Source of the DNA: Takakia lepidozioides
Taxonomy: Eukaryota > Streptophyta > Takakiopsida > Takakiales > Takakiaceae
DNA length: 64,000 nt
Assembly (NCBI GenBank): GCA_030704615.1
Contig: CM060731.1
Coordinates: 63,096,756 to 63,160,755, forward strand
Direction of reading: 5' to 3'
The notes under the pieces are model-generated. The model did no database searches. It saw only the letters and a list, made by a program, of their open reading frames with translations, and was not told the origin of the DNA. The translations under genes were made by a program, and so were the position numbers. This document shows, in pieces, positions 34,700-46,450 of the stretch; position 1 is the stretch's first letter, and every line of letters starts with the position of its first letter.

Positions 34700-36175
34700 T
34701 TGTAATTCCCATAGGAAAATAGAAACATGAAGATGATGGTGGTGGTGATGGGTAGGTGATGCACTTTGAATGCATGGCGCAACAATAACATGTGGGTGTA
34801 CATGAATTTTGACGGCTAAAAGCTGAGCACCAACATGGGCTACTACTTTGTCTTGTTCCATAAGACCTTGCATTGGACGATGCTAATTATCATCGTGGTC
34901 ATACTTATGAGCGAATGACGATGCTAATCAGTCACATAACGTCTGCAATACTACCCACCCAAAGTGTATCAAAGCATTCGTCCGCTTTAGCCGGAGTCTT
35001 CTTCTTCTTCTTCTATCAAAGCATTTGCGGATCGGGAAAAAGTCATAGCATGTCCGCTATGGTTCCTTTTGACTCCCAAGACGCTTTCGGACATCTTATG
35101 TTGAACAATTCTCAATTCTCTCATAGGTACCTATGGGCTTTTGTATTCAATCAATCAATCATATAGGGCCCCATGGTCCAACCAATCGAACGGTGCGCAT
35201 ATCTGAACATGAACTTGTAATCAACCTAACATACATTCCATGGTAACTTGTAATCAACCTGGTTAGCATACATACCATGATAGTGGTAATTATCTCTGTT
35301 TAACCAAAGGCTAAAACGCTTAAAAAAAATTAAAAAAAAGGTTAAAAAAAAGGTGACCATCTGACTTTGTGATCTAGTAGCCAACAAGAGATGCTGACTA
35401 AGTTAGGGCAGGGAGGCAAGCAAGAGAGTTGTCATAGCGTCTCTGTCAATGTAGAATGATGCAGCACACTAAGCAGCAGTTTAAGAGATAGTTAAGTACA
35501 GAGAGAGCTCGTGACAAGAGCAAGGAAAGGATGGAGCCGTCAACGGATCCCGAGAACGCTTCAGGGAATCACAATCTCCCGTGATCCTCGAGGGGTGTTA
35601 TATAGGGCGGGGAGTAAGTTGGGTGGCCTGCAAAACATCAAGCCACAATTCGCAATAGCGCATGCATGCAGATCGATGCGTTAGTTTGCGGAGCCTCGCT
35701 CCATATCCAGGCTGATTGATACGGATCTGCAAGGACCCCACCCTGCTCATCACCGCCGATCGGGTGAGGGTGACTATGTTTTGCGCCATCCTCTATGGTT
35801 GGACAGGTGTGAAGATACTGTCGCAGAGGATTGGAATGGCAGTGATGGAGTACCGGTACATAATTTCTTCAGAGAATATTTTGTGACTAGCGATGCGTTC
35901 CAGTTGCAAATGTGTGACAGTGTCATAGTGTGAATTACTGCTTGGGTTAGCAGATCTGAGTAAGTAGATCCTAATAAGCAGAGGACATTATAACACTTAT
36001 GGTTAAGTCTGACATCCACGAGGGGCAGATCGGATCCTGAGCTTCACCCATCATCTTTCCTTCATTGCCTTCAATTTCTAGAATCCCATCTCCATGCATG
36101 CTTGGAATTATCTGCGCTAATCAAGCATCTATTTCCAGCTTCCGATGTAGCGTCAACAGGGGGTGGCAAATGACT
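34700..36175. other. Gene-poor stretch
   Basis: No gene recognised. Short duplications such as ATGGTAACTTGTAATCAACC are present near 35215-35260, and A-rich runs near 35320-35355. Confidence 0.35.
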
Positions 36176-37413
36176 TTAAGGGTATAGAGCATTCTGAACA
36201 TTCCATTCTGACATAGAGATGAGCTCATTGGGCTCCGGCAGTGTTTTTTGGCACAAAGTTTTGTTTTCTAGTATGTCTCTGGTGTTTGCAGCTATCATGG
36301 GTCGCCGCCATCTTTGAGTGGATGACGGCATTTGCCAGAACTGTGGCGTATCAGAGAGGGTATCCCAGGCCATCTGGCTAGGACCTCTTAAATAGTCTCC
36401 TTTCCTCACATGGTTAGGTGAATTTTCAATGATGCCAGTAGGGTAGTAAGGGCTAGCCTGCCGACTTGTAATTTGCTGGGTGAATTTCATAATCTGAATC
36501 TGGACATGTAACCTGGCATCCTCTACGTTAGTTCCGCCATTATTTTGTCTTGAAGTGAAATTGCTCATTTGTAGGAATCTTCGTTGTAATATTTACTGCT
36601 TGTAAGTCGTTAGTGATGAAAACTTGCTCACACGATGATGTTGCTCCGTATGTAACTAGAAAGAGGAAGAGTTAGGCCCACGAGTGGAATGTGGGTGATG
36701 GCGGGATTGGTGGACAGGAAGTTTGGAGCAGGTTTGCATTTTGAAGGCGGCGAAGCCTCTGACAGATTTTTCTGCTGGCGTCACTGTCCTGTCCTACTGC
36801 AAAAAGATTAGGGCATAGCTCAGTTTTTGAAAAGTAGCTTTAAAACCAAATATCATTGGTTCAGCTTGCGATCTCAGCTTCGGAGCAATGAAACTTATCA
36901 CTTCAACTTCAAACCTGTAATTGATTTTGCAAAAATGTCTAGGAAGCATTTTTGACGTAACGTAAGGCAACCTGTCTACTGCAAGGTCTGTCTGTAGAAC
37001 TTTGCAGACAGGCAATTTTTGCAACATGTTTGTGCTTACGATGCATGGTTGATGGGGTGAGACGTGTGAGGCTGTAGTGCACAGTTGTAAGGACGAGACA
37101 CGAGACATGGTCTCTGCACGAATGTAAGAAGGCGTTTGAAGGTTTGTGTGCTACTAAATACGAGGATTGTAAGAGTGGCAATGGTGTGGGGGCACAAGAC
37201 TGTCAGAGACAGTTTTGTTTGAAAACCAGTGAGGGCCGCTCTGAAACGTGGCATGGATGCAGCTACAGTCAGAAGAAGGGGGCTGGTCATGTTGCCATGC
37301 AATAAAGATGACTTTACTACTTGGTCTTCCGATGCAAAACTCTGGTCAAAGTCCAAGGCTTCAGCACCATATATGCGATTCAGACACCCTTCTTCTCTCG
37401 AGCCGAAATACAT
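36176..37413 (-). CDS. Possible unrecognised minus-strand gene (two open segments)
   Basis: Two minus-strand frames have protein-like composition without low complexity. About 37413-37210 includes GSREEGCLNRIYGAEALDFDQ-like sequence (MYFGSREEGCLNRI). 36568-36176 encodes 130 residues with PYYPTGIIENSPNHVRKGDY and QFWQMPSSTQRWRRPMIAAN. They could be exons of one gene, but I found no clear matching splice pair and I recognise no family. A transposon remnant is equally possible. Confidence 0.2.
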
Positions 37414-37740
37414 TTATAATTTTTCAGGTTCGTTTAGTAGCACGCGTCTTTTGCAATGAATTTAACAACAACTCTGAGCCATCCAGACAGCAGTCGGAAG
37501 CTTATCGTCATTCCTAACTGATGACATGGCGACCACCGCAACTTGTAAATATCATCTCTGACATGCTTGCCATTGCTCCACCACGACATCGCCTCACCGA
37601 AAGCTGAGTTTGTCGATGCAATGCCGCAAGGCCAGCACCAAGCAGATCGGTCAAGCGCAACGTGCTCGCTCGCATCAGATCCGTTATAGGCCCACCGTGC
37701 TAGCTGCCCGCCGCCATCACCTTTTTTTTTAAAAGAAAAA

Positions 37741-37800
37741 ATAACAGAACAGCCCTGGAAATTTTATTAATAAGGTAAGGAAAAAATAACCTTACAAGAC
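37741..37800. repeat. Dispersed repeat with GTAAGG...CCTTAC hairpin, copy 1
   Basis: AGCCCTGGAAATTTTATTAA then GGTAAGGAAAAAATAACCTT recurs at 45417-45478 with minor changes. The GTAAGG/CCTTAC pair can form a small hairpin in both copies. Confidence 0.7.
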
Positions 37801-38936
37801 TCATATTATATAACTTTGCCGCTCTCCCGTCTTTTAAATTTTTCTTTTTCTTTCTAAATTGGAACCTTCTTTTTTTTTCTTTTTTTTTTCCCCTTGTTCA
37901 TTCAAAAACTGGGTAGGCGCCTTTTAATATATATATTTTTTAAAACTGGGTAAGTCGGAAAGTCGTTAAGTATGACTGATTAGTTCAAAGTGTGTTAAAA
38001 AGAAACATCTTTATTTTTATGTTCTGGATAATAAGTTTATGACTTCTTGTGAAATTAATTTTTTAAATGAAAAATAGTATTTATGTCAAAATAGTGGCAA
38101 CAAACTGAGACTGAATACTATTATGAAACTCTGAACAAAATGTTGTTGTCGTGAAATACCAAGGTTCGGTAAACCTGCTGGTTTGGGTTGGTATCTTCAA
38201 CTCTCTCAAATCAAGCCCATAGGAATTTTATTTTTTCAAAATCAGAATGGAAAAAAACTCTATAAACGAGCTGCTATGAATTACATCTCAATTTTTCATT
38301 TTGAATTATGACTTTTACGAAGCAGCTTGAATCTTAAAGTCTGGCATCAGGGACAAAAATCATCTCACACAATTGGCAACCTATTATTTTGTGTTGAATT
38401 TTTGGTGCGTACGATGCTGATGATGATGTGTAATGGTTTTTAATTTTTTCGCCTCCTTGCGATGAAATGATCATGAAGGCCTCCATCCCCTCAATCCTTC
38501 GGTGTTGTTAGAATTTTAATATTTCACAACTCCTTTACAACAATATTACTATGTTGCCAGACACTTGGGTGCCAACTAATACCACCACAAAAGCTATTAT
38601 CAAGTTTGAAGCCCAACAAGAATATTTTAAGATGCATAACTAAGTTAGCCTCCAACAACTATCACAATAATTTGCTTACATAATATATTTAACAAAAATC
38701 ATATTTTTAAATTCAATCAAACATTGTTGACTACTAGGATAGCCTTGTCGTTGGCCCAAGTTGAGTTCACTGTCTTTTCTGATGATTTATGTTCTAGGGA
38801 ATGCAAAACAAAATTTTGGAAGACAACAAACCCGTGCTGTTGTACTTACCAATATCATACTATCGACTTGCAGAGCTAAACAATCGTCGTGCCAATATAT
38901 AGTTTTTCTTATACTTGACTAAGACAAATTGAAAAT
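37801..38936. other. AT-rich spacer
   Basis: Long T and A runs and no open frame of note. Confidence 0.5.
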
Positions 38937-39159
38937 GACAACCCTTTTCTTTCATTTGAGCCAGCCTAGCCCTTTATGGATGTTGCATGTTTTATTTCCT
39001 GCACTTAATTTTCTCCACTTTTTAGGCATAATCTCATCCATCTCATGATGATGTTATGTCCCGTTCTAAGGATTGAAGTTGTTGATGTTAAGATATCACA
39101 TTGTGATTGTTTGTAGAATCTATATTTTTGCTTGCTCTTTCAAGAATCTAACTCCATAA

Positions 39160-39816
39160 ATGGACTTTTCACCACCTACCTTTGACTCACAAGGGGATCA
39201 AGGAGGGGATCAGGTGAGGGGAAGCCATGTCCGGAAGGAAGGCTGTGGCTCCTCACAAGCCGTCCCACTTGCCTTGTTGCGTGGTTTGTCAATCGAGAAC
39301 GTCCGTGGAGTGCAAACTGGCACCGAGGCCCCACCACCAGCGTTCGTCTCTCTTGAGAGACACGATAGCGACTTGAAGTGGGCCATCTCCTTAATGCGGG
39401 CCATTTCCTTAATGCTAAGCTTTGGGGCATCAACAGTAGGAGCGGTTACTTCACTGACGCAAAGTCGATATGATGGTATCAACGACAAGCTGGAGGCCCA
39501 GAAGGGTATCCTCGCTTCTACAAGAGACGACATGACGAATGCAAAGTTGGAGATGACTACCTCCAGAGTGGAGATTACTCATGTTAGAATGGATTTGGCT
39601 GAATTGCGAAAGGAGGCGGATGGTAGCGCCGCCGACTTGAGAAAGAATATGGAGATCATCAATAACTCTGTTGAAGACGTCAAGACAATTCTCAACAAGG
39701 ACATCATCAGGAACCCAGAGGCTGAACCTGGGCTCCTCCGAAAATTCCAATCTTCGTGGGGGAGAGCGAACGTCCTATGCAGCTGCTCTTCGTCGTCAAG
39801 CTGCGAATTTGGTTAA
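39160..39816 (+). CDS. ORF inside the inverted-repeat element: membrane-segment plus coiled-coil protein
   Basis: A 218-codon frame starts at 39160 just inside the left inverted repeat. A hydrophobic stretch (SLMRAISLMLSFGASTVGAV, about residues 97-116) is followed by a coiled coil (NDKLEAQKGILASTRDDM, then LAELRKEADGSAADLRKNME). Near its end a second frame takes over with protein-like sequence (NLRGGERTSYAAALRRQAAN, up to 39963), so either a frameshift or an intron lies around 39740. It does not look like a transposase. It may be an element accessory protein or a captured host exon. Confidence 0.4.
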   Translation: MDFSPPTFDSQGDQGGDQVRGSHVRKEGCGSSQAVPLALLRGLSIENVRGVQTGTEAPPPAFVSLERHDSDLKWAISLMRAISLMLSFGASTVGAVTSLTQSRYDGINDKLEAQKGILASTRDDMTNAKLEMTTSRVEITHVRMDLAELRKEADGSAADLRKNMEIINNSVEDVKTILNKDIIRNPEAEPGLLRKFQSSWGRANVLCSCSSSSSCEFG

Positions 39817-40574
39817 GACATCCACCAATCTGCTGGCAGAGGGCGACAGCACCATTGCCTTGAATCTCCAGAGTTTGACAGGGAGGTCAATTGGAAACAC
39901 GCCAGTGGCAGGCGCTCCACCAGACTCAGTTTCAGGAACTAATCCAAGATGTAAGCATTTTAATTGATCTCCATTAATTTGTAGTTGCCTCCTGCATAGA
40001 TTATCTGCCTTTGCCTTCCCAAGGCCTATCTTCGGCTTTTTGTTTTCTGCTTCCTTGTGTCTCCATGTCTATTGTTTCCTCGATGCTGGCTCTTCGTTCT
40101 CCAGCGTCCTTCTTTGGTTTGCCCTCCCTTTGCAATTCTCCCTCTAATGCAGCGACCTCCTTTGTGCATGTCTTGTATCTCGCTCTCCCTATGACTTTTG
40201 TCCTTGGTTTATCCCTCTATCGATTCTGTTGCTTTTGTCCCTCTTTGGTGTCGGTTATGGCTCTCTCCCCCACCTTGCTTTTTAATTAGGGGTCTCATGG
40301 TCATTCCAAACTCTCTTGATAGATTCATCATTTCTCGAATCTTCCTCTGTCTGAAGGAGCTCGTAGCTCATGAAGCTCTAGCATTAGCCTACTCTTTAAG
40401 ATAGCCCTAGGTTCACTTGGTTCATTGGATGGTTCTCTCTTCAATATGGTTCCTTAGGTTCGTCCCTCGCCGCAAGGTGTGCATGCTTTATGGCCTCACA
40501 AGGATTTATTTTTGCCCATCAATAAAAATACCGGGCTTCATCCCTTTTTTTTTTTTTTTCTTGAACATGGTTTT

Positions 40575-40800
40575 AGAGGTTTCCATTTGGGCCATGGAAC
40601 CATAGTCATGTTGGTGAATGACTGTGTATGACGTATACATAGTGTGTACATATTGTAGTAGCATCTTCCTCTTCGAAATCCTTGGACTTTTCCTCTATAA
40701 ACAGATTTGGGGATTGACCTCTCAACTACAAGATGTACATGTCCCACACATGTCATTCACCAATATAACTATGATTCCATGGTCAAAAGAAAACCTCTAA
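40575..40800. repeat. Imperfect inverted repeat, arms of ~75 bp
   Basis: 40575-40650 (GAGGTTTCCATTTGGGCCAT, then GTTGGTGAATGACTGTGTA) is the imperfect reverse complement of 40729-40800. A transcript through here would fold into a long hairpin. Confidence 0.65.
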
Positions 40801-40830
40801 GACCATTTATGGAGTCAGATTCTTCAAAGA
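40667..40830 (+). repeat. Duplicated block, partner at 41616-41790
   Basis: Both copies contain GGGGATTGACCTCTCAACTA, CACATGTCATTCACCAATAT and AGATTCTTCAAAG. The second copy is followed by another inverted-repeat end (41790-41960), so the right part of the transposon-like element appears to be duplicated in tandem. Confidence 0.75.
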
Positions 40831-41364
40831 ACATTCCTAGACCCCTTCAATGTAATGTACCTTCTGTCACACCAGTTATCAAGCGTCTGACTTTTCGCAA
40901 AGACAACAAGATGGTTTCGTTGAGATACACATGTACCAGTTGATGCTCAAGTGTTTGCATATAAACGTGTTTATAGTGTAACGGGATGGTCCTAGTCACA
41001 AACAATTACAATGCGACATCTTAACATCAACAACTTCAATCCTTACAACGGGACATAGCATCGTCATTTATGGATGATGGTGGGCCTAAAAGTGAAAAAA
41101 ATAGAGTGAAGGAAAGAAAACATGCAACATCCATAAATGACTGGCTCAAATGAGAGAAGAAGGGTTGTCCCCATCGATGCTTGGAAGGCCCCGGATCCAT
41201 TATTCCTGATCCTCACACACCAAACCCTGAAATCACTTTCATCAGGTTGTCTCCCGGTGCAAACTTGTGACAATGCAATTTCGGTCTGTTTTTTCTCTTC
41301 TCTCTGGATCTTGGGTCTCTTAATCCGTTGGGACTTCCAGTCGCTTGTAAGCCTTCATGGCTAC

Positions 41365-41434
41365 TTTAGGTCAGCTTAGCATTCTTTGGTGATTGCTATA
41401 GGCTCTTGCATGCTTTATAAACATACCTTGGTAA
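41365..41434 (+). repeat. Single copy of the TATA-bearing repeat unit
   Basis: TTAGGTCAGCTTAGCATTCT through GCATGCTTTATAAACATACC is nearly identical to the unit repeated in tandem at 46081-46450. Confidence 0.85.
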
Positions 41435-41615
41435 CACATTTTGGGAAGCAAATGCAATCACCTCAGGTCACTGACCCAGCTATTTACCAGCTGTGCCTGT
41501 TTTTTTTTAAAAATCTTAAGCAGATCTAATTTCCGTGAAACACTCAAAGACACAACATCATCGATATCCATCCACAAGAATCCAACTTGCACTCGGTCTG
41601 CTACAAACACCTCCT

Positions 41616-41960
41616 CGACCTCTTCTCTTCAAAATCCTTGAACTCCTTATCTGCAAACAGACATGGGGATTGACCTCTCAACTACAACATGTACACGTCC
41701 ACACATGTCATTCACCAATATGACGATGATTCCATGGTCCAAATGAGAACCTCTACCATTTATGAATTAGATTCTTCAAAGAGCAAGCAGAAATATACTC
41801 TACAAACAATTACAATGCGACATCTTAACATCAATAACTTCAATCCTCAAAACCAAACATAACATCGTCATGAGATGGATCAGAGTGTGCCTACAAAGTG
41901 GAGAAAAGAAGTGCAGAAAAAAAAACATGCAACATCAAATGGCTGGCTCAAAAGAGAGAT
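41616..41960 (+). repeat. Second copy of the block and inverted-repeat end
   Basis: 41616-41790 repeats 40667-40830. 41790-41960 repeats the right terminal sequence of the element (ACAATTACAATGCGACATCT, AACATGCAACATC) in the same orientation as 40997-41169. Confidence 0.75.
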
Positions 41961-44034
41961 AAGAGAATTCCAACTTGCACTCGTCCGCTGTAAACACCTT
42001 CTCATAGACTCAGCAACAACAATCAGGAAGACGAGAAAGGTGAATGAGCCTCTCGTAAAGTCAAGTCTCGAGTCTCGACCTGCTTGTATACAATCTCTTT
42101 AATTTCTCTATTTTCTACATAAAAACAAAGGGTGCAATGATTGTTGGACGATTGTGGCCTTAGAGCTCATGCCTGGTGTTGAGGTAGTAGACAAGGGTAG
42201 TAGAGAAGAAAGAAGGTTAGGCATAAGGAGAAGCCCTCCGGAATGTGATGTTCACTCGAGTTTAAAATAAAGAACGATTATGCCCAACTGATTTCTTATT
42301 GAAGTTGTTGTCCCCGAGTTTGCGGTATCCAATATCCACCCCAACATTTTGAACCAAAGAGAGCCATTTTTTTTTTGGCATTGTCTTATGCCTCTCGAAG
42401 CTGAATTACTTTAATCATTAATGTAAGGAGATGGAAAACCAACCCTCAATAATTTGAAGTGCCATGAATGGTAGGGTTGTTTGGTTAGTCATTGAAGCCT
42501 CTCTAGCAGAGATTGTAAAAAGAATATTTTTGGTAGGGGCTCATTCATGTAAGCTACATGATAATGATGTCGGCCGCAATTAGTATAACACAAACTACAT
42601 ATTTATAGGCAACATTGAAAAATCTTGTATATATTTATAAGAAAAAATTTGGGTGAAAAGAGTTTGAATAATTGTGAATGATAGAAATGACGGAGAGCTA
42701 AAAGAAATGAAGACTTTGTTGTACGTTATCGGCAGGGTTGCTCAATCAATCTGCATTTCTATTTTGAGCCAGCCAACATCAATGTTTATCATTATTAAGG
42801 ATACACATGGGAAATGTTTATGCCAATGTGCTGGTGGTTGAATCTGAATCTTGGGCGAATCTGGGTCCTTAAGAGGGACATGTCGTTGTGTCCAGTTCAT
42901 ACTAGGGCCACACATGCCAAATACGTCCATGGAACGTAGCTCCTATATCGTGGGAGCTCGCGCACGGTTGTTAGATCGTCCCTACATTGGCATCCCCGCG
43001 TCCGGGCAACCAAGTTCTCCAACGTGAGGAGAACTGCCTTATGCAGCCGAACGTACGTTCCGGGAAGCACGCACCAGATCAGGGACGTCCATAGCTCATG
43101 TGTCATTTTTCACGTGTGTTGTGGGCCGTTGGATTACACACCATCTCAATCACTCCTAGTTTGCCACCTACTCGACACATGGGGGACGGCAGGCAGTGTG
43201 GCCGCAACACAGCCGCCGTCCCGCAACGTTGCGAGGCGTCCACCGAACGGGCCCGCATCCCGTGTGGCCCGGCTATCAGTCTAAGATCACCCGCAATGCA
43301 GTGCAACATGTCATCCACCTTTGTCCACTAGAGTCTGATTTGGATAGATATTGGTCGTGAAGCAACATGCATTTGAAAAGGTGATTGGTTGGTTCCCTTG
43401 GTATGTCAATGGATTACAATAAACATGGGGTAATTGCATATTTTGTAAATCAAATAGAAAATCTATTTGGAAAGAATTAGAGCACTCCAGAAGAGAAGAA
43501 CATCAAGGATAAAAATGCAGATATCTTTCATGCCAAAGGTGCATCATGAATGTAATTACACTATGTCTATGAAGTCAATGATGAGTTAACAATGAACATG
43601 GCTACAAAAATCTCTTTGATGAAGAGAAAGCGGAAACAAGATGGTGATTTGGAATAATATATGACGACGGTTGTTTGGATACCCTCCCTAACAAACTCTT
43701 AGATTCGCTACATCCTGGCAAGACCTTTATTATGCCTATGTTGAAAACATGGTTGACTGATCATGACCATCTTGTATCGTCACCTAGAATTATACCAAAT
43801 CTGTCAATAAAAGAAACAACATGAGTTATCTCATCCTTAAAACTCTGTCTATAATCATGTTCTCTCGTTCAAAAGTCCCATCGTCCTATATAATTCACTT
43901 CCACATGAAGAAAACAAGGTTGTTAATAAGACTAGCTTTGGAGTCCGTCAAATATGTTCATTTATTTATCTTCTGATACATGGCCCCAGGGTATTGTCAC
44001 CATTGAGTCAGGTCCATTGAAAGAACATTGTCCC
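41961..44034. other. Gene-poor stretch
   Basis: No gene recognised. A short CpG-rich patch at about 43160-43320 shares words such as GTCATCCAC with the GC-rich island at 45600-46040. Confidence 0.35.
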
Positions 44035-44225
44035 TGATCCTATGTTCACCAACTTTGAAATCTTGAGGGTGGGCCTTAGGCCCTGTCTTGTTTTGGTTTT
44101 AACTACTGGGCTGCTCACGTTGAGCAGGTGGATGTTTATGTGAAAGGCTTTCTAGACCATATCCAAAAAGCCAGAACTAATTGTTCATATAAAGGTGAAT
44201 CGCACTAGTAGGGTGAGCATCTTTG
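44035..44225 (+). repeat. Dispersed repeat family, diverged copy 5
   Basis: TGTTCACCAACTTTGAAATC, GGGCTGCTCACGTTGAGCAG and TATGTGAAAGGCTTTCTAGA follow the order of copies 1-3, with more substitutions. This places the family outside the DCC neighbourhood too. Confidence 0.7.
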
Positions 44226-45137
44226 TTTGTTCCCTCTTGATTGTGATTCGAAAAACTGAGGTCATTAACAAACAAAAGACTGCTGCAATGGAACGTATAG
44301 TGGTCGAACAATTTTATCGTGACCTTTCACTTATGTACACAAAACATGACTATCCATAATAAAAATTTGGAATGCTGATGAGATTGGTTCAAGTAGGAAG
44401 AAGTTCCACATCAATAGTCCTAGCAAAACGAGGATCCAAAAATGTTTATGCTACAGTGCCCACTAATCATGAGCACATGAATGTCTTGGTTTGCATGAGT
44501 GCCGCTAGCCAATCAATTCCAAATTTGTCTGAAGATTTTGCCAATTGATTGGTCATTTCAAACAGAATGTTCCTAAGGTCTTCACGTTGAGAACAGATAT
44601 CTACGTTCCATAATTGCACAGTCACTACATATCATGTATAATTCTGTTTATTTTATTTTATTTTAAAAAACTGGACCGAGGGCGGCCCGAATATATTAAA
44701 GAGGAAAAAAACAAACCTCTCATGACATGCCATGGAGGCTGAGGAAGGGGACACTACCTCGTAACAGTTCTGCTTAAAAATTTGAAGAATTTGAAGTCAA
44801 GTGCCGCCTATGTGACATATTATTAGGTATTAGGTTTATACAAATAAAAAATATAATAGTTATTCATGCCATTGTCAAAATAAAATGCAGGCAGAAATTA
44901 GCTAGTGTACAGTTTTATTCATTTCTATTCATTGAGCCTGGAGGGAGAAAGGCCCTCCTTTTAGATTTAGTTTAGACAATCGAGACTCAGATTCTTGGAT
45001 ACAAATAAGACAGCCCTCAACATAGTAATACAGACCTTACAGCTTTAAAAAAATAAAAATAAAAATTACAGCTTTGAAACTCACAGTAAATTAATCTTCC
45101 TGGCATTCTAATTTGATCGTTCCCTCTTTAAAAATAA

Positions 45138-45226
45138 TTTTCTCCTCTCTCTATGAAGGGGCCTGATTTGTGAGCTGTCGCTCCCAGGTGTTTCCCTTTA
45201 CAATAAAAATAAAAAAAATAAAAATA
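45138..45226 (+). repeat. 62-bp retroposon-like 3' end with A-rich tail, copy 2
   Basis: See 34612-34694. One substitution separates the 62-bp cores; the tail here is mixed A with some T. Confidence 0.7.
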
Positions 45227-45416
45227 TTAATATTAATATTAACAGGGTTCCTCCCAAGTAGATAAAAAAAAGTATTACACAAACTAATTCAAAGCAGAGT
45301 CCTGTCCTGGGCCCCATTCCCCTTGACAACAATTCTACACACTACACACCGTATTCTCATAAAACAATTCCCCCAAGTTACTAGTACTTTAAAAAAATAA
45401 AAAAATAAAAAAATAA

Positions 45417-45478
45417 CAGGGGATTGTAGCCCTGGAAACTTTATTGATAGGGTAAGGAAAAAATAACCTTACAAGGCC
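45417..45478. repeat. Dispersed repeat with GTAAGG...CCTTAC hairpin, copy 2
   Basis: AGCCCTGGAAACTTTATTGA then GGGTAAGGAAAAAATAACCT, partner of 37741-37800. Extended upstream by GGGGATTGT, which also occurs near 12850. Confidence 0.7.
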
Positions 45479-45599
45479 ATGTGGCTGAGTAAGGTACTGA
45501 CTATAGTTAAGAATAATCAGATAAAGATTAAGATAAAGTTCCTTGAATCAGAGAAAATTGGAGTAAACGACACACGGGATAAAATAAAGCAGGGACGGA

Positions 45600-46040
45600 C
45601 GTCAGCAGGCGGTCAGCGAAATGGTGGACGAATGTCATCCACGGACCACCCCCACATCGGGCCCTGCGTCGTGTGGGCCCGCGATCAGATCGCGGGCCAC
45701 TGCACGGCCGCGCGCGTGCCGGCCCCGCGACCGCGCGTGCCAGCAGGGCCGGGCAGTGGGCGCACTGCCCGCGCTCCACTTCTGGGACCTTCTGCGGGTC
45801 GGGTCGCCCGCCCCAATACTTACCGGACTTCCGCCCTGCCCGGATTGGCCCCCGTTCTCGGACGCGTGGGAGCGCGGGCCCGGGTGACGTGGCCCGCGCT
45901 GAAACGTACCAGAGTACGGCCTTGGGAAGGCCGCCAGTCGCGCCCGGTCGCCTGCCCATCGGAAACCGGCTAATGCGTCACCAGCTAGCCCCACCGCATA
46001 TAGGCGTGCTATATGCGGCCGACGGGCAGGTGGCGGGGTT
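45600..46040. other. GC-rich, CpG-dense island with palindromes
   Basis: The segment is far richer in G, C and CpG than its AT-rich flanks. It contains a perfect palindrome, GGCCCGCGATC, one base, GATCGCGGGCC (45676-45698), and a hairpin, CCGCATATA, seven bases, TATATGCGG (45994-46018). Open frames exist on both strands and in several phases, which is a by-product of composition; none has a recognisable motif. A three-unit TATA-bearing repeat follows directly. Confidence 0.65.
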
Positions 46041-46080
46041 GATTAAAGTAACTGCGTGTAAATGGAAGTAAACATACCAG

Positions 46081-46450
46081 CTTAGGTCAGCTTAGCATTC
46101 TTTGGTGATTGCTATAGGCTCCTGCATGCTTTATAAACATACCTTGGAGTAACTGGGAGTAACTGAGAGTAAACATACCAGCTAACTGGGAGTCAACATA
46201 CCAGATTAGGTCAGCTTAGCATTCTTTGGTGATTGCTATAGGCTCCTGCATGCTTTATAAACATACCTTGGAGTAACTGAGAGTAACTGAGAGTAACATA
46301 CCAGCTAACTGGGAATCAACATACCAGCTTAGGTCAGCTTAGCATTCTTTGGTGATTGCTATAGGCTCCTGCATGCTTTATAAACGTACCTTGGAGTAAC
46401 TGGGAGTAACTGGGAATAAACATATCTTAACTGGGAGTAAGTGGGAGTAA
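46081..46450 (+). repeat. Three tandem ~123-bp units, each with a TATA-box-like word
   Basis: Units start at 46081, 46205 and 46328 with (C/A)TTAGGTCAGCTTAGCAT and each contains GCATGCTTTATAAAC(A/G)TACC followed by AACTGGGAGTAAC-type 10-bp subrepeats. A single further copy is at 41365-41434. Copies are almost identical, so the array is young. Confidence 0.9.

Larger units (their letters stand above)
38937..41169. mobile_element. DNA transposon-like element with ~175-bp terminal inverted repeats
   Basis: About 38937-39118 is the reverse complement of about 40997-41169. Both contain CATTTGAGCCAG, TTATGGATGTTGCATGTTTT, ATGTCCCGTT(C/G)TAAGGATTG and AAGTTGTTGATGTTAAGAT, and the outermost shared word is GACAACCCTT. 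Long inverted ends of this kind suggest a Mutator-like or foldback element. I could not find a convincing 9-bp target duplication at the present borders, so these may be slightly wrong or the element rearranged. A third copy of the end lies at 41790-41960. Confidence 0.65.

Noticed and set aside
45479-46071. Several overlapping open frames of 90-165 codons on both strands
   Set aside because: The island is GC-rich, so stops are rare in all frames. None has a motif, and sense and antisense frames compete.
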